This document shows positions 8,301-15,454 of a stretch of DNA of 31,443 nt, one piece after another. Position numbers and translations under genes: made by a program. The notes beneath the pieces are model-generated. The model was not told the origin of the DNA. It saw only the letters and a list, made by a program, of their open reading frames with translations, and searched no databases. How positions within the stretch are numbered: the stretch's first letter is position 1; every line of letters starts with the position of its first letter. Origin of the DNA: a virus; IMG/VR virus record IMGVR_UViG_3300020222_000120, positions 1-31,443 of that record. The stretch is one strand, 5' to 3'.

Positions 8301-8749
8301 GAAATATAGGCATTTAAAGTTGGAGAACCAGTTACGTTTGAATTAAGAATAATTTCATTGTCTTCAACTGATAATGTTTCAACATTAAGAGTTGTACTAT
8401 TTCCGAGAACTTCTAAATTGCCAGTGATTACTAAATTACCACTGATTGTTCCACCAGTTAAATTAACTTTTAGATTGGCTTCTGCATAAGCATTGTTGGC
8501 TTGGTTGCGAGCAGTATTTGCTTGATCGCGTGATGTATTTGCTTGATCACGAGCTGTATTGGCTTGATCTCGTGCATTATTCGCTTGTATGTAAGCACCT
8601 TCTCTGGCTAACGGAAAGCCGCCTGCCGTAGATCCATCTTGTACAACGACGGTATCTTTATCCATGTCAATAAAGATTTCGCCAACCGCACCAGTTAAAT
8701 TAGCGATATTTGCCGTATCGTATCTTCGGAATTGTAATGTTGTTGCCAT
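5315..8749 (-). CDS. Giant heptad-repeat fiber with a cupredoxin-like domain (possible whisker/fibritin analogue)
   Basis: A 1144-residue structural protein made of Ala/Asn-rich heptads ([14 protein letters not shown]) alternating with small globular modules. Alanine recurs at both core positions (4-3 spacing), predicting an Ala-core coiled coil, probably trimeric. The modules are: an N-terminal segment with VGEIFIDMDKDTVVVQDGST (about 20-45), typical of marine phage fibers; a GNLVITGNLEVLGNSTTLN module (about 105-185); LNF.NTASI modules (about 275-310 and near the C-terminus); two RFKDLYLS modules (around 400 and 740); a DIGFVG module (about 560-665); and a cupredoxin-like domain (about 835-955). 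The ATG at 8749 has an AGAGAGAT Shine-Dalgarno sequence. It precedes gp13, where T4 has wac (fibritin, also a coiled-coil trimer), so a whisker role is possible; a side or tail fiber is equally possible. Confidence 0.8.
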   Translation of the reverse strand: MATTLQFRRYDTANIANLTGAVGEIFIDMDKDTVVVQDGSTAGGFPLAREGAYIQANNARDQANTARDQANTSRDQANTARNQANNAYAEANLKVNLTGGTISGNLVITGNLEVLGNSTTLNVETLSVEDNEIILNSNVTGSPTLNAYISINRGTDPNANLVWDEDTNQWKWNDGDGVFYALDSSLDAYAQANTARDTANGAYAQANGAYGQANGAYSQANGAYAQANGAYAQANSARDVANGAYAQANGAYSQANTSANTARVYANSAGELSNKFLNFVNTASIQVSVFDNADGNANISFSTTGAAVADAYAQANAGYAQANTARDTANGAYAQANGAYAQANGAYTQANGAYAQANGAYAQANGAYAQANLKVSLAGDTMTGNLNVAASLITQNIEPNLNVTYDIGTPTKRFKDLYLSNSTIYLGETALSASGDEVRANVFNAAVSVLVSGVNVLDTANGAYAQANGAYGQANGAYGQANGAYSQANGAYAQANSARDVANGAYAQANGAYGQANGAYAQANGAYAQANGAYAHANVVYAQANAAYDTANLKLSASGGSINGDLTITGNLFVTGSNTLLNVSNLSVNDSIIFLANGQVGDAFDIGFVGHFDRGATPTHAGLIRKSTDNQFYLFDNYEVEPTNNIIDINGNNFRTGNLKLNTINAVTFVTNAGLNVTDQANSARDQANTARGQANNAYAEANLKVNLSGDTMTGTLNVQHLIPTANVTYDLGTSTKRFKDLYLSGSTIYIGETILSTSGDEMRANTFNAAVSFLSAGLNVLDQANSARDTANGAYAQANGAYAQANGAYAHANIVYAQANAAYAQANADYQPAVTRLDVTNNGATAYRFDQYGAATDDPTLYVRAGETIAFNLNNAGHPFAIRVSNGGSNYDTGLTHVATDGTVSTGSSAQGKVSGTLYWKVPYTLGGSTYVYQCTVHSGMVGNIVIEPDSTVIYVQANAAYAQANGAYGQANGAYAQANGAYAQANGAYAQANGAYAHANIVYAHANNSYDQANTARDTANGAYAQANGAYAQANGAYAQANGAYAQANGAYGQANSAANTVRVSANGESTLDAKQLNFVNTTSIQVIVASAADGTNANISFTTGTASVGDAYAQANAAFAKANTAGGGGSDGFILHIFGIT
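5572..5884 (-). repeat. 21-bp tandem repeat tract (heptads)
   Basis: In-frame 21-bp units encode AYAQANG-type heptads near the C-terminus of the 1144-residue fiber. Units differ mostly at synonymous positions. It contains one copy of an exact 80-bp segment duplicated at 6294-6373. Confidence 0.9.
5730..5809 (-). repeat. Exact 80-bp direct repeat, copy 1
   Basis: This segment is identical base for base to 6294-6373, 564 bases (188 codons) away in the same gene and in the same frame. It points to a recent duplication or conversion between heptad tracts. Confidence 0.93.
5885..6261 (-). other. Cupredoxin-like (plastocyanin-type) domain with complete copper ligands
   Basis: Residues about 830-955 of the 1144-residue fiber look like a blue-copper beta sandwich. 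AGETIAFNLNNAGHPFAI supplies His879. GTLYWKVP precedes the last strand, and YVYQCTVHSGMVGNIVI supplies Cys936, His939 and Met942. The C-x2-H-x2-M spacing with an upstream His is the type-1 copper ligand set. Similar domains occur in structural proteins of marine phages. Whether copper is bound cannot be told from sequence. Confidence 0.75.
6294..6373 (-). repeat. Exact 80-bp direct repeat, copy 2
   Basis: Identical to 5730-5809; mismatches begin immediately after base 6373. It lies in a short heptad tract at 6262-6410, just N-terminal to the cupredoxin-like domain. Confidence 0.93.
7087..7385 (-). repeat. 21-bp tandem repeat tract (heptads)
   Basis: About 14 in-frame 21-bp units encode the longest heptad run of the 1144-residue fiber (residues about 455-554), between the first RFKDLYLS module and the DIGFVG module. 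Confidence 0.88.
7633..8195 (-). repeat. Two 21-bp heptad tracts flanking an LNF-NTASI module
   Basis: Heptad tracts at 7633-7835 and 7970-8195 flank the LNFVNTASIQVSV module. A 67-bp segment at 7729-7795 is repeated exactly at 8119-8185 (offset 390 bases, in frame), again suggesting recent copying within the gene. Confidence 0.88.
8475..8600 (-). repeat. N-terminal heptad tract (DQANTAR type)
   Basis: Six 21-bp units encode charged [14 protein letters not shown] heptads near residue 50-90 of the 1144-residue fiber. Unlike the AYAQANG tracts these carry Arg-Asp pairs, so two heptad subtypes coexist in one protein. Confidence 0.85.
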
Positions 8750-8774
8750 TTAAGATCTCTCTATGAAGTACCTT

Positions 8775-8783
8775 TATTTATTA
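8775..8783 (-). promoter_or_regulatory. Putative T4-type late promoter upstream of the 1144-residue fiber
   Basis: Minus-strand TAATAAATA lies in the 41-base gap between the two giant fiber genes, 26 bases before the ATG at 8749. It fits the ATAAATA late consensus. Confidence 0.48.
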
Positions 8784-8790
8784 TTTTCAA

Positions 8791-11700
8791 TTATGCATTT
8801 AAGTCTGATGGGGATAGTGAGAAGCTGTTCATTAAATCAAATACTATTGATCCAGTCATTAAATCGATTGGCAACGCGTCTGATGATATTCTACTGGTTA
8901 ACAATGATTTATAGTAAGTTAATTGTGAAGTTGGATCATTCGGTGTAAATCGAAGTCTGACCAATCCACTGCTAATATCTGAAGAGAATGTACCAACACC
9001 ACTACCAATAGTTGTTTCAGCATATTTGACCAAATTTGTCGTTGCCCCATCATGTAACAGCATAATTTCAAGTGCCAAAAACCCAAATAGGTTTTCCACT
9101 TGCATTTGATATCTACCACTTCTATAAGTCGAAGCTGACCAACTGTCAACTGTTTCGGCAGAGGTAGTTGTTGTATCATATGTAAACTGTTGCGATCCAG
9201 AAGATATTAACGAAACATTTGCATTACCATTATCGCCAGATACAACAGAAACGGAAACAGTTGATGTATTGATGAAATTGATATTAGGTGTTACAGTTAT
9301 GGATCCTGAATTGGCTGAGACTCTTACCGTTGCATTATTAGCTGCATTATATGCGTTATTTGCTTGAGCATATGCACTATTAGAGGTATTGCGTGCTATG
9401 TTTGCTTGAGCATAAGCGTCAGCAACTGCAGCACCAGTCGTATTAAAGGCTATATTTGCATTTCCATCAACGCTACTGACATCGACTTGAATACTTGCAG
9501 TATTGATGAAGTTTAGGAATTTATTTGAAAGTTCACCAGCGCTGTTTGCATAAACACGAACCGTGTTCGCAGAATTATTGGCTTGATTATATGCACCATT
9601 CGCCTGAGCATAAGCACCATTCGCCTGATTATAAGCACCATTCGCCTGAGCATAAGCACCATTCGCCTGAGCATAAGCACCATTCGCCTGATTGTACGCA
9701 CCATTTGCCTGAGCATAAGCACCATTTGCTTGCACATAGGCACCATTCGCAGTATCGCGTGCTACATTTGCTTGAGCATAAGAATTATTTGCTGTATCAC
9801 GCGCAGTGTTTGCTTGATTAAATGCAAAAATTAAATTAGCATGTGTAGCAACAGTATTACTCACAAGAGTGATACTATTTGCATCAATATTTGCTCGAAG
9901 AGTTGCGAGTGAAGTATTCGCAAAGTCGATCACATTATTCTCATGACCAGAATTTGCTAGGTTATCAAACAAATACCATATTCCGTCACCAGCATCGCGC
10001 GCGAAACCAGTATGCGTTACTGATGAGCCTGAGTTTTTAGCGCCGACAAATCCAATATCAACAATATCAGTGAGTATATTATTTGCAGCTAGATAAATTA
10101 GTGGATCATCAACTGTATACGTTGATGTATTAATAAATGTCGTATTGCCAGTAACAAATAAGTTACCAGAAATATTTAACGATCCATTTATCGTACCGCC
10201 AGTTAGATTTAATTTAAGATTGGCTTCGGCGTAAGCGTTATTTGCTTGACCACGAGCAGTATTCGCTTGATCTCTGGCAGTGTTCGCTTGATCTCGAGCG
10301 GTATTTGCTTGAAGGTACGAATTATTTGCTTGTGTTCTTGCAGTGTTCGCTTGGTCGCGAGCAGTGTTTGCTTGATTAAATGCATCCATTGCTAGATTTC
10401 GTACACTAGCAGCATAATAATCTACATAGAATTGTCCACGATAAAGGTTTCCGTTCCCCTGATTGGATCCATAATAATAAGTTGAACCAGCAGCTGATGA
10501 TGGTATTGTCCAGTATAACGTGCCAGTTTGTTTGTTTTGTGCACTTGTACCAACACTTAGTGTACCGTCAAGCGCGACATGAGTTAATCCAGAAGATACT
10601 AGGCTGGTATAAGAATCAGAATAAAGTGCAAAACCTTGAGGTCCGTTTAATGGAGATACCAAATCAACTAATCTAAATGCAATAGTGCTGCCAGGTCGAA
10701 GCCATAGACTTGGATTTGCTTGCGTCGCGGGACTATCCCAGGCAGTGTATACGGCACCACTGGAGCCGCCATCTTCAAATGTTCTGAATACAAATCCTAC
10801 GGGGTTTGGTTCAGTAACAGTAATACTATATGCTTCAGCTGACATATAATCAGAATTCGCTTGAGCATATGCATTATTGCCAGTGTCGCGAGCAGTATTG
10901 GCTTGCGTTCTTGCTGTATTCGCTTGTTCACGTGCAGTGTTCGCCTGATCTCTTGCTGCGTTGGCTTGAACATAAGCATCGCCAATTGACGCACCAGAAG
11001 TTATAAATGAAATATTCGCATTAGTTCCGTCTCCAGAAGGAGTAACAGAAACAAACACACTTGCTGAATTAATGAAATTAAGATGTTTTGCGTCTAGTGT
11101 TGATCCACTGTTCGCTGAAACTCTTGCAGTATTTGCTGCATTATTTGCTTGTGCATACGCACCATTCGCTTGAACATAGGCATTGTTTGCAGTATTGCGA
11201 GCAGTATTCGCCTGATCATAAGCGCTGTTTGCTTGCACATATGAATTGTTACTAGTATCGCGAGCAGTGTTTGCTTGAGTTCTTGCTGTGTTCGCTTGAT
11301 CGCGAGCAGTATTGGCTTGTAAAGATGCAGGAGCAGCATATGTTGCTATTCGGAATTGTCCTTGAACACCATCATTATTGGATGGACTTCGATAGATATA
11401 TTGTGTTGTGCCAGGCACATTTTGTGGAATTGTCCAAACAATAGTACCAGAATCAGCGAAACCTTTACCTGTTGTTATGTTACCATTTGTGGCTATATGA
11501 TATATTCCTGATGTTACATGAGAATATACTCCAGCTATAAATGTTTGAACAGCAAAAACTTGTAATCCAGCGCCAGTGTCTGGATTCAAATCACTTAAAA
11601 CAAATTTAACTGTTGTGCCAGGATGCAAGACAATTGTTGGACTATCTTCGTCTTCACCAACACCAGTCTCATCATTATAGCCATACAACAAATCTCCACT

Positions 11701-14229
11701 AATAGTATTGTCGCCTGTTCCGTTAGGATAACGAAATCTAAAATAATAAGTTGAACTGCCGCCAGGATTTGGTGCATATGCTTGAACATAATAAGTTACG
11801 GCTGGCGATTCTGATTTAGTATTAGCACTTTCATATGCAGTATTTGCTTGATTCCGCGCTGTATTCGCTTGTGTTCTTGCAGTATTCGCTTGATCTCTAG
11901 CAGTGTTGGCTTGGTCGCGAGCAGTGTTGGCTTGGTCGCGAGCAGTATTCGCTTGATCACGTGATGTATTCGCTTGATCTCTAGCGGTGTTTGCTTGAGC
12001 ATACGAATCATTTGCAGTAGTTCTAGCAGTATTCGCTTGATCTCTAGCAGTGTTAGCCTGTCCATAAGCATCATTGGCAGTGCCACGAGCAGTGTTTGCT
12101 TGATCGCGCGCATTATTTGCTTGAACGTATGCAGCTGTGCTGGTTGCTGCTGAAGTTGCTAGATTGATTCCATCATTTGTGAAGAATGATTCTGCGAAAA
12201 TAGCATTCGCGCCAGTGATATCACCAGCAGCTCCACCTGTTCCTATGACAATTGATGTACCAACATTCAATGTTGTTGTGATATTGGCTTGATTTGCATA
12301 CAGTACTGTATTGATCGTTAGATCACCAGTCATTGTATCGCCAGATTTACTTACCTTCGTATTTGCTGTATTATATGCATCATTGGCAGTTGTTCTTGCA
12401 GTGTTGGCTTGATCGCGAGCACTATTTGCTTGCCCATACGCTGCGTTGGCTTGCCCATACGCTGCGTTGGCTTGCCCATACGCTGCGTTGGCTTGTCCAT
12501 AGGCAGTATTTGCTTGATTGCGCGCTGTATTAGCCTGTCCATAAGCATCGTTCGCTTGTCCGTATGCAGTGTTAGCCTGTGTTCTAGCAGTATTCGCTTG
12601 ATCTCTGGCATTGTTGGCTTGAGCATATGCGTTAAGAGAAGTATCAAATGAGTAGAAGGTTGAGCCATCATCCGACCAACCCCATTTATCAACATCTTCA
12701 GCCCATCTTAAGAATGTATTTGGAGAAGTGCCGCGATTAATTATCAAGCCAGCATTCAATGCAGGTGTTGATGTTACATTTGATAGAAGAACAATGTCTG
12801 CGTCTTCAACAATGAGAATTTCAGTGTTGAGTGTTGTACTATTTCCAGATACTACAAGATTGCCAGAAACAATCAAGTCACCTGAAATTGTACCACCAAC
12901 TAATGGAAGTTTCGTATTTGCTTCAGCATATGCTGCATTTGCTTGTCCATAAGCGGCATTTGAAACGCCATAAGCGTTGTTGGCTTGATCGCGAGCAGTA
13001 TTTGCTTGAGTTAGAACATTTAATCCACCACTTTCAAAGGCTAGTTCTGCAATGAAAGTGTTGGTTGTAACAGTGTCGCCATTTGTAGAAAGTATCGCCT
13101 CGCCAATATATACTGTGTTACCACCAATATACAAATCGTTAAATTTATTTGTTGGTGAACCAAGATTCCATGTTAAATTTTGACTTGGAATAATGTCGCC
13201 AGGTATAGTTAATTTTCCATCAGTATCAAATGTCCAAAAATAATTATTCGAAGCAATCGATATTGATGGATTTTCGCCATCATCAACTTTAAAATAACTA
13301 TTCTCGCCACCAATATATAATTCAGCATTTGAATTATCTTGTTGCCCACCAGCACGAATGTGAATATGATTTGGTGCAGTCGGATCAATAATTAGATATT
13401 GATCTAATGTTGCACCGCTGTCTGGTCGAATTTCAATTGTTGAATATTCATAACCATCACCAGAACTGTCCGCAACAAAATTAATTGCACTGCATGCTGT
13501 GAAATTCGTGATATTACCTGGCAAGTCTAACAACCCATTGGCTCTAAACGTCCAAGTATAATTACCATTCGCATTTATCGTTACATCACTATTAGATCCA
13601 ATACCTGTTGATAATAGTAGTGTATTTCCAGTGACAATGGTGCTAATATTTGCAGTGGCAGCATTGATTGTGGCGCCTGACATGGTCAGATTGCCAGTCA
13701 TTGTATCGCCAGCTCTCAATACACGATTATTTGCAGCATCATATGCATTGTTTGCTTGTGCGTAAGCGTCATTAGCCTGAGCATAGGCTCCATTGGCTTG
13801 ATTGTATGCACCATTTGCAGTTGTGCGAGCGCTATTTGCCTGTCCTCTCGCGGCGTTTGCTTGATCATAAGCAGCGCCACTAACTGCAGTAAATGCTACG
13901 TTGGCATTAGATCCGCTAGAAGAAACTTCAACTGTTATCGTTGAAGTATTAACAAAATTAATATTTTGTGTTGTAACGCCAGATGCACTGTTTGCGTATA
14001 CTGTTACTTGCGCATTATTTGCTGCATTATAAGCAGCATTGGCTACATTATAGGCGCCATTTGCTTGAGAATAAGCACTGTTTGCTTGTCCTCTGGCGGC
14101 ATTGGCTTGACCGTAAGCTGATCCAGCATCACCACCGCCACCACTGCTGATTGTTATCTTGGCTGATTTGCCGCGATCAGTTGCTGGTTGAAATACTAGA
14201 TTACTTGTTGATCCAACTGTTATCTTCAT
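8791..14229 (-). CDS. Giant 1812-residue heptad-repeat tail fiber
   Basis: The largest protein of the window. Heptad tracts (AYAQANG and TARDQAN types) link at least ten globular modules. The N-terminus [20 protein letters not shown] is followed by a GGGG linker. Then come an LNF-NTAS type module, a long beta region (about 160-400) with [16 protein letters not shown] and [14 protein letters not shown] motifs seen in marine phage fibers, a [19 protein letters not shown] module (about 455-540), two cupredoxin-fold relatives without copper ligands (about 805-965 and 1127-1277), and a DIGFVG module (about 1345-1450). The C-terminal domain (about 1690-1812, [17 protein letters not shown]... [10 protein letters not shown]) is a beta domain common at the ends of phage fibers. 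The ATG overlaps the stop of the 111-residue gene as ATGA. It is probably a host-contacting fiber; attachment site unknown. Confidence 0.8.
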   Translation of the reverse strand: MKITVGSTSNLVFQPATDRGKSAKITISSGGGGDAGSAYGQANAARGQANSAYSQANGAYNVANAAYNAANNAQVTVYANSASGVTTQNINFVNTSTITVEVSSSGSNANVAFTAVSGAAYDQANAARGQANSARTTANGAYNQANGAYAQANDAYAQANNAYDAANNRVLRAGDTMTGNLTMSGATINAATANISTIVTGNTLLLSTGIGSNSDVTINANGNYTWTFRANGLLDLPGNITNFTACSAINFVADSSGDGYEYSTIEIRPDSGATLDQYLIIDPTAPNHIHIRAGGQQDNSNAELYIGGENSYFKVDDGENPSISIASNNYFWTFDTDGKLTIPGDIIPSQNLTWNLGSPTNKFNDLYIGGNTVYIGEAILSTNGDTVTTNTFIAELAFESGGLNVLTQANTARDQANNAYGVSNAAYGQANAAYAEANTKLPLVGGTISGDLIVSGNLVVSGNSTTLNTEILIVEDADIVLLSNVTSTPALNAGLIINRGTSPNTFLRWAEDVDKWGWSDDGSTFYSFDTSLNAYAQANNARDQANTARTQANTAYGQANDAYGQANTARNQANTAYGQANAAYGQANAAYGQANAAYGQANSARDQANTARTTANDAYNTANTKVSKSGDTMTGDLTINTVLYANQANITTTLNVGTSIVIGTGGAAGDITGANAIFAESFFTNDGINLATSAATSTAAYVQANNARDQANTARGTANDAYGQANTARDQANTARTTANDSYAQANTARDQANTSRDQANTARDQANTARDQANTARDQANTARTQANTARNQANTAYESANTKSESPAVTYYVQAYAPNPGGSSTYYFRFRYPNGTGDNTISGDLLYGYNDETGVGEDEDSPTIVLHPGTTVKFVLSDLNPDTGAGLQVFAVQTFIAGVYSHVTSGIYHIATNGNITTGKGFADSGTIVWTIPQNVPGTTQYIYRSPSNNDGVQGQFRIATYAAPASLQANTARDQANTARTQANTARDTSNNSYVQANSAYDQANTARNTANNAYVQANGAYAQANNAANTARVSANSGSTLDAKHLNFINSASVFVSVTPSGDGTNANISFITSGASIGDAYVQANAARDQANTAREQANTARTQANTARDTGNNAYAQANSDYMSAEAYSITVTEPNPVGFVFRTFEDGGSSGAVYTAWDSPATQANPSLWLRPGSTIAFRLVDLVSPLNGPQGFALYSDSYTSLVSSGLTHVALDGTLSVGTSAQNKQTGTLYWTIPSSAAGSTYYYGSNQGNGNLYRGQFYVDYYAASVRNLAMDAFNQANTARDQANTARTQANNSYLQANTARDQANTARDQANTARGQANNAYAEANLKLNLTGGTINGSLNISGNLFVTGNTTFINTSTYTVDDPLIYLAANNILTDIVDIGFVGAKNSGSSVTHTGFARDAGDGIWYLFDNLANSGHENNVIDFANTSLATLRANIDANSITLVSNTVATHANLIFAFNQANTARDTANNSYAQANVARDTANGAYVQANGAYAQANGAYNQANGAYAQANGAYAQANGAYNQANGAYAQANGAYNQANNSANTVRVYANSAGELSNKFLNFINTASIQVDVSSVDGNANIAFNTTGAAVADAYAQANIARNTSNSAYAQANNAYNAANNATVRVSANSGSITVTPNINFINTSTVSVSVVSGDNGNANVSLISSGSQQFTYDTTTTSAETVDSWSASTYRSGRYQMQVENLFGFLALEIMLLHDGATTNLVKYAETTIGSGVGTFSSDISSGLVRLRFTPNDPTSQLTYYKSLLTSRISSDALPIDLMTGSIVFDLMNSFSLSPSDLNA
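9565..9825 (-). repeat. 21-bp tandem repeat tract with near-identical units
   Basis: Six 21-bp units at 9602-9727 encode [14 protein letters not shown]. The units at 9602, 9644 and 9665 are identical, and those at 9623 and 9686 differ by the Asn-for-Ala variant, giving a higher-order alternation. The tract continues to 9825 in degenerate form. Confidence 0.9.
10220..10390 (-). repeat. Heptad tract (DQANTAR type)
   Basis: In-frame 21-bp units encode DQANTAR and SYLQANT heptads between the second ligand-free cupredoxin-like domain and the DIGFVG module of the 1812-residue fiber. Confidence 0.85.
10400..10850 (-). other. Cupredoxin-fold relative lacking copper ligands (second in the 1812-residue fiber)
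   Basis: This region parallels the copper-type domain of the neighbouring fiber: [31 protein letters not shown] and [19 protein letters not shown] line up with AGETIAFNLNN, GLTHVATDGTVSTGSSAQ and GTLYWKVPYTLGGSTYVYQ. The Cys, both His and the Met are absent ([19 protein letters not shown]), so it should not bind copper in the type-1 manner. Confidence 0.7.
11125..11330 (-). repeat. Heptad tract with mixed units
   Basis: In-frame 21-bp units encode ARTQANT, SYVQANS and AYAQANN heptads between an LNF-NSAS module and the first ligand-free cupredoxin-like domain. Confidence 0.85.
11335..11815 (-). other. Cupredoxin-fold relative lacking copper ligands (first in the 1812-residue fiber)
   Basis: The same frame of landmarks appears: [27 protein letters not shown] and [19 protein letters not shown]. 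The ligand positions read QVFAV for GHPFAI and [13 protein letters not shown] for CTVHSGMVGNI, so no copper site is expected. It diverges more from the copper-type domain than the second copy does. Confidence 0.65.
11818..12135 (-). repeat. Long DQANTAR heptad tract
   Basis: About 15 consecutive 21-bp units encode mostly TARDQAN heptads (residues about 698-804 of the 1812-residue fiber). Two adjacent units at 11900-11920 and 11921-11941 are identical at the DNA level. Confidence 0.9.
12360..12640 (-). repeat. Heptad tract with three perfect 21-bp tandem copies
   Basis: Units at 12428-12448, 12449-12469 and 12470-12490 are identical and encode AYGQANA heptads. Other units of the tract differ at synonymous sites, so this triplet looks like a recent expansion. 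Confidence 0.93.
12915..13020 (-). repeat. Short heptad tract
   Basis: Five in-frame 21-bp units encode [14 protein letters not shown] and AYGQANA heptads between the FNDLYIGG and GNSTTLN modules of the 1812-residue fiber. Confidence 0.8.
13735..14130 (-). repeat. N-terminal heptad tracts of the 1812-residue fiber
   Basis: Two tracts (13735-13870 and 14010-14130) encode [14 protein letters not shown] and AYNAANN heptads on either side of an [13 protein letters not shown] module close to the N-terminus. Confidence 0.8.
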
Positions 14230-14561
14230 TTAGTAATCTGCGGATAAACTGTAATAATACCCTCTATAACTCTAGACGTAACATTGTTATTAGTTTTCAT
14301 TTTCACGTCATAGAGATATCTGCCAGCTTTTATATTAGCCGTTGTGGCAGCATTCATAGAAATTTGTACATTACCATTCGCAGAATCTAAAACTGTAATA
14401 GTTAAATTGGCAGTTACACCAGAAGAATAAAAGGACTTTCGAATTGAAGAAGAAAATGTGTAAAGTGCAACGTTGATAGGCGAGTTATCATCGTTGCTTA
14501 AATCTATTGCATACGAAAAATCTGTGCCTTGATCGCAATACAATTCTACTTGATTCGCCAT
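14226..14561 (-). CDS. Small baseplate/fiber-associated protein, BppU N-terminal domain-like
   Basis: A 111-residue all-beta protein. The layout CDQGTDFSYAIDLSNDDNSP near the start, then ALYTFSSSIRKSFYS, a NGNVQISM strand, and AGRYLYDVKMK...VIEGIITVYPQIT resembles the N-terminal domain of phage upper-baseplate proteins (BppU-N-like): an Ig-like sandwich ending in a 'G.Y.YDV....G....V.EG.I.V.P..T' signature. It could be an adaptor linking a fiber to the baseplate, in keeping with its place directly upstream of the giant fiber, whose ATG overlaps this stop codon (ATGA). A strong GAGGAA Shine-Dalgarno sequence and a late-promoter-like element precede it. The family match is by pattern, not by search. 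Confidence 0.68.
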   Translation of the reverse strand: MANQVELYCDQGTDFSYAIDLSNDDNSPINVALYTFSSSIRKSFYSSGVTANLTITVLDSANGNVQISMNAATTANIKAGRYLYDVKMKTNNNVTSRVIEGIITVYPQITK

Positions 14562-14570
14562 TTAAATTCC

Positions 14571-14589
14571 TCAAAACACAGCGTTTTGA
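14571..14589 (-). promoter_or_regulatory. Hairpin beside the ribosome binding site of the 111-residue gene
   Basis: In the minus-strand transcript TCAAAAC, a loop of 5, and GTTTTGA form a 7-bp stem whose 3' arm runs into the GAGGAA Shine-Dalgarno sequence. The late-type promoter just upstream would start transcripts at about 14582-14585, inside the 5' arm. Confidence 0.45.
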
Positions 14590-14598
14590 ATATTTAGT
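14588..14598 (-). promoter_or_regulatory. Putative T4-type late promoter upstream of the 111-residue gene
   Basis: Minus-strand ACTAAATATTC lies in the 72-base gap, about 30 bases before the ATG at 14561. It is nearly the same sequence as the element before gp18 (TACTAAATATTT), which strengthens both. Confidence 0.52.
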
Positions 14599-14633
14599 CA
14601 TAAGCAATACTTGGTGTTTTTACTTATGATAAA

Positions 14634-15428
14634 TTATGGCATTTCGTTTGGTTGGATTTGTTTATTTAAGATCACTAGTGATCTATCTGGAGTAATTAAT
14701 CCCTTTTCAACCAACATCTCCATATCGCTTTTGACATTAGTGTTTTCTAAATCTAAAATAGTCATCATATTAAAAGTTTCTACCCATGCTTGAACTAAAG
14801 AGTCAGTTTTTGCTGATTCTAGTATGCCAGCATATTCCAAATTAGTCATTCTCATACGAAATCCTAATTTTGTAATGATCGCTGGTATTTTTATGGGTGC
14901 TGGGTACCATGGTTTTTCAAAAGTAAGAACTTGATTTGTATTTGCCACCACACCTGCAAGTTGTGCGGGCGAATTAAAGGAATATGGATTTATTCCAGGA
15001 CGTGCTAGAAATGTCTCCAACGTAAAATCAAAATTAACGGTTGAGATTGCAACATTCGGATTTATGGACCCCTCTTTATCATAATAAAGTAAAAACCTTG
15101 TATTTGCATCATATGATTTTACAAATCCAGAAAATACGAATTTGTCATAACTATTTCCTTGATAAATCCAATCCCCAAAAGAAAGAGTTTGATTTTCTAA
15201 AAGAGGACTTGTTTTAATTTTGTAAGTCACACTATCTTCTCTAAGAGCTAGAGCTGAAGGAGATTTGCAAAACTTATTATTAGTATAAGACCATCCTATT
15301 GCTGGTATGTGAGAAATATATTCTGTGATGTCTACCCAAGTTTCATTTTCTTTAGCGAGTGAATCATCATCAGCCAAAACAACATTTACAACCAAATTTT
15401 CTTCTATAATCGCAAATCTTTTAGACAT
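14634..15428 (-). CDS. Modular structural protein of unknown function with a VYQG-type module
   Basis: A 264-residue protein that looks like three joined parts. Residues 1-45 (MSKRFAIIEENLVVNVVLAD, then TWVDIT...IGWSYTNNKF) follow the short 'E...VV.NVVVAD..W...IG..Y' pattern found at the start of many phage fiber-associated proteins. Residues about 80-125 carry GDWIYQGNSYDKFVFSGFVKSYDANT, a copy of the module also on gp14 and gp15. Residues about 185-260 (LGFRMRMTNLEYAGILESAK, then AWVETFNMMTILDLENTNVKSDMEMLVEKGLIT) resemble small phage proteins of the form 'FR.RFT..E...I......D....W........IDL.......L...GL.T'. No enzyme motif is visible. ATG 15428 has an AGGTAA Shine-Dalgarno sequence. It sits between the putative adhesin and the BppU-like gene, so a fiber-assembly or adaptor role is possible. 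Confidence 0.7.
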   Translation of the reverse strand: MSKRFAIIEENLVVNVVLADDDSLAKENETWVDITEYISHIPAIGWSYTNNKFCKSPSALALREDSVTYKIKTSPLLENQTLSFGDWIYQGNSYDKFVFSGFVKSYDANTRFLLYYDKEGSINPNVAISTVNFDFTLETFLARPGINPYSFNSPAQLAGVVANTNQVLTFEKPWYPAPIKIPAIITKLGFRMRMTNLEYAGILESAKTDSLVQAWVETFNMMTILDLENTNVKSDMEMLVEKGLITPDRSLVILNKQIQPNEMP

Positions 15429-15454
15429 TTTATTTACCTGGATTAAAATCGAAA

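Noticed and set aside
9602-9727. CRISPR-like regular repeats
   Set aside because: Units are contiguous 21-mers without spacers and stay in frame with a protein heptad.
14599-14628. Inverted repeat CATAAG/CTTATG considered as a terminator
   Set aside because: Only 6 AT-rich base pairs with an 18-base loop and no clear following U-tract.
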